In this document: in pieces, positions 1 through 6,980 of the stretch | How positions within the stretch are numbered: position 1 is the stretch's first letter | How the letters are laid out: every line of letters begins with the position of its first letter | Origin: JAJPHF01 sp035293805 | Lineage (GTDB): Bacteria > Chloroflexota > UBA6077 > JAJPHF01 | Direction of reading: 5' to 3' | Length of the DNA: 64,000 nucleotides | Assembly: GCA_035293805.1 (NCBI GenBank) | Contig: DATGMD010000019.1 | Coordinates: 62,001-126,000 of the forward strand | Made by a program: the position numbers and the translations under genes | The notes under the pieces: model-generated | Told to the model about the DNA's origin: nothing | The model's database searches: none | The model's input: only the letters and a program-made list of their open reading frames with translations

Positions 1-2
1 TC

Positions 3-1193
3 CAGACGTGGGCCGAGCAGCATGGCGGCATGCTGGGCCGCACGCCCGACTACCTGAACGCCATCCTGACCGGCTTCGCCACCGTGGCGCCGTTCTTCGC
101 GCGCAACGGGCCCGAGTACGCCGAGCGCGTCGCGGCCTACTACGAGTGGTGCCGCGAGCGCGACCCCTGCGCCACCCACACGCTGCTCGATCCCCAGTCC
201 AACCGCGCCCGCACCCAGACGCAGCAGCCCGACCCCACCGCGCCGCTGCACGTCGTCGGCGAGAGCGCCGCGGGGCTGGTGGTGAGCGGCGCGCGCACGC
301 TCGCCACGCTGGCGCCCTACGCCGACGAGCTGCTCGTCTACCCCTCGACCTCGCGCATCGCGGCCAGCGACGCGCCCCGCTACGCCTTCGCCTTCGCCAT
401 TCCCGTGGCGACGCCGGGCCTCAAGTTCATCTGCCGCCAGAGCCTCGATCCCGGCGGCAACCCGGCCGACCACCCGCTCGCGGCCCGCTACGAGGAGATG
501 GACGCGGTGGCCGTCTTCCACGAGGTCGTGGTGCCGTGGGATCGCGTGTTCCTGAAGGGCGACCCGGCGCTGTGCAACGCGCTGTTCCGCGAGACGCCGG
601 CCTTCTACCACGGCGTGCATCAGTTCACGGCCAAGAACCTGGCGAAGGCGGAGTTCGTGCTCGGCGTGGCGGCATTGGTGGCCGAGGCGATCGGACGCAC
701 GGAATCGCCTGTCTACCAGCAGATGCTCGGCGAGATCGTGGACGCCGTGGAGACGCTGCGCGCCTACCTGCGCGCCGCCGAGGTGGCCGCCGTGCCCGAC
801 GAGCGCGGCTACTATGTCCCCAACCCGAACATCATGGCGACGGCGCGGGGCTACTTCCCGCGCGTCTACCCGCGCCTCGTCGAGATCCTGCAGCTCATCG
901 GCTCCAGCGGCCTCATGGCGACGCCGACCGAGGCCGACCTGGCCGCGCCCGACCTGGCCGCCGACGTGGAGAAGTACTACCAGGGCGCGAGCCTCGGCGG
1001 GCACGAGCGCGTGCGCCTGTTCCGCCTGGCCTGGGAGGTGGCGGGCAGCGGCTTCGGCGGGCGCCAGGTGCTGTACGAGCGCTTCTTCGGCGGCGACCCC
1101 TGGGTGATTCAGGCGACGCGCTTCACCGGCTACGACCGGAGCGCCGCCGTGGCGCGCGTGCGCGCACTCCTCAGCCGGTCAGACGCCGAGTAG
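3..1193 (+). CDS. HpaB-family flavin-dependent aromatic hydroxylase (5' partial)
   Basis: The reading frame is open from base 3, so the N-terminus lies outside the window. About 397 residues remain of a family usually near 480-500. The visible part begins with the conserved GGMLGRTPDY stretch and continues through the FAD-interacting region of the 4-hydroxyphenylacetate 3-monooxygenase large subunit family (RIAASDAPRYAFAFAIPV, then a DP-GGNPADHP segment). It ends with the helical C-terminal domain (AAEVAAVPDERGYYVPNP; GFGGRQVLYERFFGGDP). Family members hydroxylate phenolic rings with reduced FAD delivered by a separate small reductase (HpaC type). No reductase is visible here. The substrate could be 4-hydroxyphenylacetate or another phenol and cannot be set from this fragment. 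The family call is firm; the exact reaction is inferred. Confidence 0.88.
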   Translation, partial: QTWAEQHGGMLGRTPDYLNAILTGFATVAPFFARNGPEYAERVAAYYEWCRERDPCATHTLLDPQSNRARTQTQQPDPTAPLHVVGESAAGLVVSGARTLATLAPYADELLVYPSTSRIAASDAPRYAFAFAIPVATPGLKFICRQSLDPGGNPADHPLAARYEEMDAVAVFHEVVVPWDRVFLKGDPALCNALFRETPAFYHGVHQFTAKNLAKAEFVLGVAALVAEAIGRTESPVYQQMLGEIVDAVETLRAYLRAAEVAAVPDERGYYVPNPNIMATARGYFPRVYPRLVEILQLIGSSGLMATPTEADLAAPDLAADVEKYYQGASLGGHERVRLFRLAWEVAGSGFGGRQVLYERFFGGDPWVIQATRFTGYDRSAAVARVRALLSRSDAE

Positions 1194-1257
1194 CGACCGC
1201 AGCTGGCGTGCAGCCGGTGGCCGGGCGGTCGCGGTACTCGTCGTGGGGAGTAGGCGC

Positions 1258-1545
1258 TCATCGCGTCTTCTCCTGGGATGGCTCGCGGCTGGCGGTGTGG
1301 GCGCGGCGCTGCTGGCGGCGCAGGCGCGCGTCGAAGAAGATCGTCGCCACGCGCGGCGGGCGCTTGCGGTGGTTCACCACGATCCGCAGGTATTGGCCGC
1401 CGCGCTCGGGCAGCCGCTTCACGTAGTGGACCGTCCCGTCGGGCCGCTGCTCGGTGCTGTCGGGCGCCTGCACCGCGCGCCACACCCAGGCGAGCGGGAT
1501 GCCCCGCCGCGCTAGCTCGTCCTGGGCGTGCCGCGAGAGGTCCAT
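1258..1545 (-). CDS. DUF4258 domain protein
   Basis: A 95-residue basic protein. It opens with LSRHAQDELARRGIPLAWV, the helix typical of DUF4258, and continues with a short beta region (YLRIVVNHRKRPPRVATIFFD) matching the C-terminal half of that domain. DUF4258 proteins are small, of unknown biochemical function, common in Chloroflexota and cyanobacteria, and sometimes found as toxin-like partners. No antitoxin-like neighbour is visible here. The gene starts 7 bases after the MFS gene ends, so the two are probably one transcript. The C-terminal 20 residues are low-complexity and basic. Confidence 0.72.
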   Translation of the reverse strand: MDLSRHAQDELARRGIPLAWVWRAVQAPDSTEQRPDGTVHYVKRLPERGGQYLRIVVNHRKRPPRVATIFFDARLRRQQRRAHTASREPSQEKTR

Positions 1546-1552
1546 CCGGCTC

Positions 1553-2911
1553 TCACCCCTTCGCCGCCAGCTGCGCCGTTTCCTCGGGCGGGCGCACCTG
1601 GCGGAACACCGACCAGATAGTCAGATCGTAGACGATCTTCAGCCCCCCGGCGAGCAGGAACGGCAAGCCCAGCGCCGGCACCGCCAGCGTCGCGCCGGCG
1701 AGCGCGGGCGCGGCGGCCGCGGCGGCGTTGCGCGCAACCGATAGCACGCCTGCCGCAGCGGCGCGCTCGCCGGGCGGGATAATCGCCATGGTGTACGACT
1801 GCCGCGTGGGCACGTCGAGCTGCGAAAGCAGGTTGCGAGCGAGCAGCACGCCAATCGCCAGCGGCAGGCCGGGCACGAGGGGGACCAGCGCCAGCAGCAC
1901 GTTCGACGGCAGGTGGGTGAAGACCATCGTGTTCAGCAGGCCCATGCGCCGGGCGAGCGGCACCGCGGCGAGATACGACAGCGAGTTCAGCAAGCTGGTG
2001 GCGAAGAAGAGGGCGGCCAGCGCCGCCGGGTCGAGCCCATAGCGCAGGTGGAACCAGTAGGCCATCAGCCCCTGGACGACGAAGCCGCCGGCGAAGGCGT
2101 CGAGCGCGAACAGTGCCGTCAGCTTGGCTACCGTGCCGCGCACCGGCGGCCCCATCTCGGTCGCGGCGCCCGCCGAGGAGGATGTCGCTTGCGGCGGGGC
2201 CGTGGCGCCAGCCGCGGCCTCGACAGCGGGCGAGAGGCGGCTGAACAACACCGCCAGGGCGAGCGCCGCCGCGGCGTAGGCCCAGACCAGCGCGCGGTAG
2301 CCGGCGAACGGCTCGACGCCGAGCAGGTCCGGGACGCCGGCCGCGAGCGACCCCAGGGCGCCCGCCAGCGAGCCGACGAGGTTGTAAGCGGCAAAGACGC
2401 TCGTGCGGTGGGTATCGTCGGTGGTCTGCGGCAGAACGGCTTGCTCGACGGAGAGGAACGGGCCCACTTCCTTGCCCGAGGGGCTGATCGTCCCGATCAC
2501 GGCCGCCAGGCCAAGCAGCAGGGCGATGTCGGTGAGCGCGAACACCGCACCGGCTAGCGCCATCAGGAGCGCGCCCACGACCAGCACGCGCCGCCGCCCG
2601 AGCCGGTCGGCCACCGCGGTAAGAGCGATGGTCATGATGGCGCCACCGGCGAGCGCGGCGGTGAAGATCGCGCCGATGGCCACCGCGTCCAGGCCGATGG
2701 CGGCGAGGTAGAGCGCGAGCACGACTGACAGGAAGCCGTAGGCGCAGCCGCGTACGCCGCAGGTCGCGAACAACAGCCAGCCGTCGGGCGATAGTGCGGG
2801 CAGCCAGGCCAGCGGCGCCGCCCGGCTAGTGCCGGCCCGGCCAGTACGGCTGCTGTCCGTCGCCGGTACGCCCGAGCGCTCACGCGGTGCTGCCGGCGGC
2901 GTCTCGCTCAT
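1553..2911 (-). CDS. MFS transporter
   Basis: A 452-residue integral membrane protein with about 12 hydrophobic segments and a proline/serine-rich cytoplasmic N-terminus of about 45 residues. The first half carries the MFS loop signature (AVADRLGRRRVLVVGALLMA) between helices 2 and 3. A longer alanine-rich cytoplasmic loop separates the two six-helix halves. The protein resembles drug- or metabolite-efflux MFS members, but nothing visible fixes a substrate. It is the first gene of a two-gene unit with the DUF4258 protein. A good sigma-70-like promoter lies about 60 bases upstream. Confidence 0.88.
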   Translation of the reverse strand: MSETPPAAPRERSGVPATDSSRTGRAGTSRAAPLAWLPALSPDGWLLFATCGVRGCAYGFLSVVLALYLAAIGLDAVAIGAIFTAALAGGAIMTIALTAVADRLGRRRVLVVGALLMALAGAVFALTDIALLLGLAAVIGTISPSGKEVGPFLSVEQAVLPQTTDDTHRTSVFAAYNLVGSLAGALGSLAAGVPDLLGVEPFAGYRALVWAYAAAALALAVLFSRLSPAVEAAAGATAPPQATSSSAGAATEMGPPVRGTVAKLTALFALDAFAGGFVVQGLMAYWFHLRYGLDPAALAALFFATSLLNSLSYLAAVPLARRMGLLNTMVFTHLPSNVLLALVPLVPGLPLAIGVLLARNLLSQLDVPTRQSYTMAIIPPGERAAAAGVLSVARNAAAAAAPALAGATLAVPALGLPFLLAGGLKIVYDLTIWSVFRQVRPPEETAQLAAKG

Positions 2912-2969
2912 CGCCGTCCCTCCCGCCGCGTGGCCGAGCGACCGTCATGGACACGTCGGCAGGTGGAGA

Positions 2970-2998
2970 AGCATAGAGCGCGCGGTTGGCCGCGTCAA
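2970..2998 (-). promoter_or_regulatory. sigma-70-like promoter for the MFS gene
   Basis: Read on the minus strand, TTGACG (2998-2993) and TATGCT (2975-2970) are separated by exactly 17 bases. The same TTGAC[AG]-17-TANNNT layout recurs before several other genes in this window. The promoter lies inside a perfect inverted repeat (TAGAGCGCGCGGTTG arms, 2974-2988 and 2996-3010), so the -10 and -35 boxes sit in opposite arms. Confidence 0.5.
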
Positions 2999-3054
2999 CC
3001 GCGCGCTCTATCCGAAGGCCGAATTGCCGGCAGGGCTGTGTCCCCGGCCGGCCG

Positions 3055-3426
3055 CTAGGACTTCGCGCCGCCGGTCACGACGACGGTGCCGATCATGCCG
3101 TCGTCCTCGTGAGGCACGCAATAGTACCGGTACACGCCCGGCTCGGTGAACGTGTAGGAGAACGACTCGCCCACTTGCAGGCGCCGCCCCGAGTCCCACA
3201 CGCCGTCATAGCTGGTGGTGGTGTGCGTGCCCGACACGTCGGCCCAGGTCACGGTCGTGCCGACGGGTACCGTGATGTTCGCGGGATCGAAGCGGTTGGG
3301 GTTCGCCGCCATGTCCACACGGATGGTCTGGGCGGCCGGCGCGGCGAGCGCCATGGCGGCCACGGTGCCGGTCAGCGCGAGGCCGAGCGCCACCCCGAGT
3401 CCAGCTGGGGTACGCGATAGCGTCAT
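3055..3426 (-). CDS. secreted cupredoxin (plastocyanin-like, type 1 copper)
   Basis: A 123-residue protein with a signal peptide (hydrophobic residues 9-29, AAPAA cleavage region). The single cupredoxin domain keeps the four type 1 copper ligands: His68 (GTHTTTS), Cys103 and His106 (YYCVPHE) and Met111 (DDGM). The family shuttles single electrons outside the membrane. Copper binding follows from the ligands; the redox partner is unknown. The start at 3426 is chosen because GAGAGGGG precedes it at good spacing. An upstream in-frame start at 3468 would bury the signal peptide behind 14 arginine-rich residues. Confidence 0.88.
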   Translation of the reverse strand: MTLSRTPAGLGVALGLALTGTVAAMALAAPAAQTIRVDMAANPNRFDPANITVPVGTTVTWADVSGTHTTTSYDGVWDSGRRLQVGESFSYTFTEPGVYRYYCVPHEDDGMIGTVVVTGGAKS

Positions 3427-3532
3427 GTGTCCCCTCTCTCGCCGCCGCGGCGCCAGGCCGCGGCGCATTTGCAGCGCGGGACGCCCCCCGAGGGTGCGCC
3501 CCGCGCTGCTCGTCTCGGTGTACCGCGCCGTG

Positions 3533-4753
3533 TTACGCGGGGGCCTCGGCCGGCCGCGCGCCGCGCAGGGTCGCCCAGAACAGCACGCCGAACAGCGCGA
3601 ACACGGCGGGCGGCCCGACCCAGAAGAACGGGCTGAGCCCTACCGCGGCCGCGATGTAGCCGCCCAGCACGGGGCCGACGATGCCGCCGAGGTCGCGCGT
3701 CGCGTTGTAGAGGCCCACGGCCACGCCACGGCTCACCATGCCCTCCGGAATGTCGGCCACGGCCACGGTATTGGCGACCAGCACGGCCGCACGGCCCAGG
3801 CCGATGCCGACGAACAGCACGAGCAGTCCGATGAGCCCCGTCTGCCAGGGCGTGAGCATCAGCAGTCCGGTTATCAGCGCCAGCCCCAGCACGCCCACCC
3901 GGTTGTGGCCCAGCCAGCGCGTCACCTCGCCGCCAAACGGCCGCGCGAGCGTGTTGGCGAGCGAGTGCGTGCCGCGCAGCAGGCCGATCTCCGCCAGGCT
4001 CATCTGCATGCCCAGCGCGTACAGCGGCACGTAGGTCTGGCCGATCTGGTGGAACACTTGCAGGAAGAAGGACACGAGCGAGACGTTCGCCACCTGCGGG
4101 TGGCGCATGGCGGCGGCAAACTGCTGCAAGCGCTTGCCGAGCGACGCGGGCGCGGGCGGTCGCGCCGGGCGCGCGCCGCCGCGCGCGGGTGTGGTGACGC
4201 ACAAGCCGGCGAGTAGGGGGAAGGCAGCCGAGCAGACGAACGCCGGCCCGTAGTCCAGCCATTCCCCGAGCACCCCGCCGCCCAGGCCGCCTATCGTATA
4301 GCCGAGCGAGAGCGCGCTGGCGTACGCCGCCAGGTGGTGGTGGCGGTTGCCGCCGGGCGGCAGGCAATCCATGAACAGGGCCATGTTGACCGTGGTCGCC
4401 ATGCCGACCGCGAAGCCGTGCAGGCCCCGGATGATCCCGAATACCAGCACGTCGCCGACTAGCGGGTAGAGCCCGCCCGCGAAGACGGGCAGAGCGTAGA
4501 GCGCCGTGCCGACCGCCTGCAGCGTGAGGGCGAAGTACATCAGACGGCGGGCGCGGCGGCGTCGGTACAGCAGGCCGCTCGGCATGCGCGAGATGAGGCT
4601 GGTCACGCCGGCGACGGCGACCAGCACGCCGATAACGTCCACCGGGTAGCCGCTGTGGTCCAGGTAGAGGGGTACCAGGGTAGTGGCGATGCCATCGCCC
4701 GAGTTGATGAACGTGACCGCGAGGAACGGCCGCGGATCGGGCCAATCTCTCAT
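3533..4753 (-). CDS. MFS transporter
   Basis: A 406-residue protein with about 12 hydrophobic segments. The N-terminal half contains the helix 2-3 loop (SRMPSGLLYRRRRARRLM), rich in arginine as expected for the cytosolic MFS signature loop. A central cytoplasmic loop (TPARGGARPARPPAPA) joins the two halves. It is not closely similar to the other MFS protein in this window. The substrate cannot be deduced. It is probably monocistronic: a TATACT box lies about 80 bases upstream (4839-4834) without a convincing -35. Confidence 0.86.
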   Translation of the reverse strand: MRDWPDPRPFLAVTFINSGDGIATTLVPLYLDHSGYPVDVIGVLVAVAGVTSLISRMPSGLLYRRRRARRLMYFALTLQAVGTALYALPVFAGGLYPLVGDVLVFGIIRGLHGFAVGMATTVNMALFMDCLPPGGNRHHHLAAYASALSLGYTIGGLGGGVLGEWLDYGPAFVCSAAFPLLAGLCVTTPARGGARPARPPAPASLGKRLQQFAAAMRHPQVANVSLVSFFLQVFHQIGQTYVPLYALGMQMSLAEIGLLRGTHSLANTLARPFGGEVTRWLGHNRVGVLGLALITGLLMLTPWQTGLIGLLVLFVGIGLGRAAVLVANTVAVADIPEGMVSRGVAVGLYNATRDLGGIVGPVLGGYIAAAVGLSPFFWVGPPAVFALFGVLFWATLRGARPAEAPA

Positions 4754-5109
4754 CGCCGGCCAGACCCGTCAGGACGATGCTTCAGCACGCGAGGCCTCGC
4801 TCTGCGGCCGGGCGGCCGCCTCTCATATCGTGCAGTATAGCCGCGACACCGCGGACCGCGCAGCGCGCGCCGTTCCCCAAGACCGGGCGCACGGCTTGCT
4901 GCTGCTCGCCTGCCGCGGCCGGCTGCAACCCAGCGACCTGCCGCGCCGCGGTCCCCGCCTGTAAACGCCGGAACCGCCCACCGGGCCGCCGCTCGGTTGC
5001 TTGACACGGCGGCGCCGCGATGCGATCCTGACGGCGCGACGCACCCCCGCCGCGTCTCGGCCGAGCGCACCGGGGCCCGCGCCGCTCGACCAGCAAGAGG
5101 GAGTCACGT
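4754..5109. other. intergenic region between divergent MFS and cupin genes
   Basis: These 356 bases hold no convincing gene. Every open frame here is arginine/alanine-rich with no ribosome site and no recognisable domain. What is visible is a TATACT box for the leftward MFS gene and the promoter for the cupin gene, listed separately. Confidence 0.6.
5001..5029 (+). promoter_or_regulatory. sigma-70-like promoter for the cupin gene
   Basis: A perfect -35 TTGACA (5001-5006) is followed after 17 bases by GATCCT (5024-5029), a 3/6 match to the -10 consensus. The predicted leader before the cupin start at 5110 is about 75 bases and ends in an AGAGGGAG ribosome site. Confidence 0.5.
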
Positions 5110-5622
5110 ATGGCGGAGTTTCAGCGGACACGCGTGCGCGAGCGCGAGCCGGGCGCGGGCGACGTTTACGAGCAGAACCTGCGGCTGCAGCTGGCGATCC
5201 GCGAGCTGTCGCTCACCGGCCCGGTCGTGATCCGTGGCGAGGACCGGCCGTTTCAGCAGACCCGGCAAGGCCGCCTGAAATTCTACCTCTGCCGCGGCAT
5301 CACGACCGACGTGCCGCTCAAGGACTGGCACTGCTTCGTGCTCGACGTGCAGCGCCACTCGGGCAAGCACCGCCACCAGGGCGGCCTCGCCATCTTCGTG
5401 CTCGAGGGCGAGGGCTACAGCGTGATCGACGGCGAGCGCGTCGACTGGGAGGCCGGCGACCTCATCCTCCTGCCGATCAAGCCGGGCGGCTGCGAGCACC
5501 AGCACTTCAACCGCTACGCCGACCAGCCCTGCAAGTGGATCGCGTTCATCTACAAGCCGCTCCACGACGAGGTGGCCAGCTACATCGAGCAGCGCGAGCC
5601 ATCCCCCGAATTCAACGGCTAG
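5110..5622 (+). CDS. cupin domain protein
   Basis: A 170-residue protein with one conserved cupin barrel at roughly residues 75-155. Motif 1 is visible as HSGKHRHQGGLAIFVLEGEG and motif 2 as GDLILLPIKPGGCEHQHFN, giving the His-His-Glu-His set that normally binds one Fe, Mn or Zn ion. The N-terminal 70 residues (two helices and a strand) are an extension. Cupins of this size with short N-terminal helices often occur near aromatic-degradation genes. Whether this is a dioxygenase or a binding protein is not decided by sequence. The start follows an AGAGGGAG ribosome site. Confidence 0.82.
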   Translation: MAEFQRTRVREREPGAGDVYEQNLRLQLAIRELSLTGPVVIRGEDRPFQQTRQGRLKFYLCRGITTDVPLKDWHCFVLDVQRHSGKHRHQGGLAIFVLEGEGYSVIDGERVDWEAGDLILLPIKPGGCEHQHFNRYADQPCKWIAFIYKPLHDEVASYIEQREPSPEFNG

Positions 5623-5651
5623 CCCCCCATTCGGGTGAGGATAGGGGGGCT
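5621..5651 (+). terminator. terminator-like hairpin after the cupin gene
   Basis: AGCCCCCC (5621-5628) pairs perfectly with GGGGGGCT (5644-5651) around a 15-base loop. The hairpin begins at the stop codon and is followed by a pyrimidine-rich CTCTTTCCCT tract. Confidence 0.5.
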
Positions 5652-5673
5652 CTGCTCGCCTCTTTCCCTGCAA

Positions 5674-5860
5674 CTCGTTGGCTTGGCAGATGGGCGGGCG
5701 GTCCGTGTGGACAGGGGAGTAGGGGTGGTGTCTCCCAACCGGTTTTTCCCTTTGCTCGTTGGCTTGGCAGATGGGCGGGCGTCCCGTCCGGGCGGGGGTG
5801 TGGGGGTGTCCCCCACGGCCGGTTTTGCCCTCCCTGTTCGCTTGACAGATGGGCGGGTCG
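5674..5860 (+). repeat. three direct repeats of a 27-bp promoter-like unit
   Basis: Units at 5674-5700, 5755-5781 and 5834-5860 share the core TTGRCAGATGGGCGGG. The first two are identical over 27 bases. The third is diverged but carries the only perfect TTGACA. Spacing is 81 and 79 bases, so the whole interval looks like a triplicated ~80-bp segment. Between units are G-run/C-run hairpins followed by GGTTTTT or GGTTTTG tracts, which look like terminators. Confidence 0.7.
5800..5830 (+). terminator. G5-C5 hairpin terminator within the repeat block
   Basis: GTGGGGG (5800-5806) pairs with CCCCCAC (5810-5816) around a TGT loop, followed by GGCCGGTTTTG. The surrounding 23 bases (5793-5815) are identical to the reverse complement of 22722-22744, where the hairpin also lies just after a gene. 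Confidence 0.5.
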
Positions 5861-5895
5861 CCCATAGAATGTCGATAAGCTGTCGTGGGACAGCT
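5842..5895 (+). promoter_or_regulatory. strong promoter and start-site hairpin for the ABC permease
   Basis: TTGACA (5842-5847), a 17-base spacer and TAGAAT (5865-5870) match the sigma-70 consensus in 11 of 12 positions, the best promoter in the window. Just at or after the expected start site, AGCTGTC (5878-5884) and GACAGCT (5889-5895) form a 7-bp inverted repeat around GTGG. It could be an operator or a leader hairpin. Confidence 0.6.
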
Positions 5896-5988
5896 ATGGC
5901 ATGTTGACCCCTGCGCACGGACCCCGCGTGGAATTCGGTGAATCTAGTACGCTACCGCCGAGCGCCGCTCGGGGAAAGGGAGCGACTC

Positions 5989-6906
5989 GTGGCCCAGCAG
6001 ACCGAGACGCTGGCGCGACCCCTGCGCGTAGGCGCGCGCGGTGGGTGGAAGCGCACGCTCGCGCCCCACGAAGGCTTGATTATCGGCACGATCTCGGTGC
6101 TCGCCTTCATGATCTTCTGGGAGTGGGTGGGCACGAGCGGGATCGTCAATCCGATGTTCACCAGCTCGCCGTCCCGCATCATCAAGGCGGCCGACAAGCT
6201 GTTCTTCGATGGCGGCATCGGCGCAGTGTTCGGGGCGCTCCTCGTAGGGAATCTGGCGGCCGCCTGGGGAGCCATTGCCAAGGGCAGCATTTGGAAGGAC
6301 ATCTGGGTGAGCACCCAGGAGCTGCTCGCCGGCTACATTCTGGCCCTGGTCGTCGGCATCGTGCTCGGGCTGGCCATGGGCTGGTTCCGACGCTTCAACT
6401 ACATCATGGAGCCGTTCGTCTCGGCCCTCTATGCGACGCCTAGTGTGGCGCTGCTGCCGCTGTACATCATCTGGTTCGGCATCGGCATCAACTCGAAGAT
6501 CGCCGTGATCTTCATGTCGGGCGTCTTCTACCCGCTGATGTACGCGCGCGTCGGCGTCTCGACGGTGGACGCGAACATCCTGAAGTGCGCCAAGTCCTTC
6601 GGCGCGAACGACTTCCAGCTCCTCAAGACAGTCGTCTTACCTAGCTCGATCCCGTACCTCATGACCGGGGCGCGCCTGGGCCTCGGCCGCGCGCTAGTCG
6701 GCGTCGTGGTCGGCGAGCTGTACGCGGCGACCGCGGGCGTCGGCTACCTGATCACCGTCGCGGGCGCTACCTTCCAGACGGACAAGGTGTTCGTCGGCGT
6801 GCTCATCATCACCTTCGCGGGCGTGTTCCTGTCGGCGCTGCTCCAGCGCGTCGAGGACCGCTTCTCCACCTGGCGGCCGCGCCTGAACGAGGACACCGCC
6901 AACTGA
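5989..6906 (+). CDS. ABC transporter permease, SsuC/TauC type (orphan)
   Basis: A 305-residue permease of the nitrate/sulfonate/taurine/pyrimidine-precursor family. After a short cytosolic N-terminus it has six or more hydrophobic segments and the EAA loop that contacts the ATPase (LKCAKSFGANDFQLLKTVVL). The GTG at 5989 is chosen because AAAGGGAG precedes it by 6 bases; an upstream GTG at 5938 lacks a ribosome site. No ATPase or binding-protein gene adjoins it, although seven related binding proteins are scattered through the window, so its partners are unknown. A 34-bp palindrome follows the stop. Confidence 0.87.
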   Translation: MAQQTETLARPLRVGARGGWKRTLAPHEGLIIGTISVLAFMIFWEWVGTSGIVNPMFTSSPSRIIKAADKLFFDGGIGAVFGALLVGNLAAAWGAIAKGSIWKDIWVSTQELLAGYILALVVGIVLGLAMGWFRRFNYIMEPFVSALYATPSVALLPLYIIWFGIGINSKIAVIFMSGVFYPLMYARVGVSTVDANILKCAKSFGANDFQLLKTVVLPSSIPYLMTGARLGLGRALVGVVVGELYAATAGVGYLITVAGATFQTDKVFVGVLIITFAGVFLSALLQRVEDRFSTWRPRLNEDTAN

Positions 6907-6945
6907 GCGGGGCGACACGCCTCGCCGCCAGCCATCCGCTCGAGT

Positions 6946-6979
6946 GAAGCGCCCGCCAGCAGCTGCTGGCGGGCGCTTC
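6946..6979. terminator. 34-bp perfect palindrome between convergent genes
   Basis: GAAGCGCCCGCCAGCAG is directly followed by its exact reverse complement, giving a 17-bp stem with no unpaired loop. It sits 39 bases after the permease stop and 1 base before the stop of the leftward FAD gene, so a bidirectional terminator is likely. Confidence 0.65.
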
Positions 6980-6980
6980 G

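Noticed and set aside
4754..5109. Overlapping open frames of 60-106 codons in the intergenic region
   Set aside because: All are Arg/Ala-rich frames expected from high GC. They have no ribosome site, no domain and mutually exclusive strands.
5938..5988. GTG at 5938 as the permease start
   Set aside because: It adds 17 residues without a ribosome site, whereas GTG 5989 has AAAGGGAG six bases upstream.
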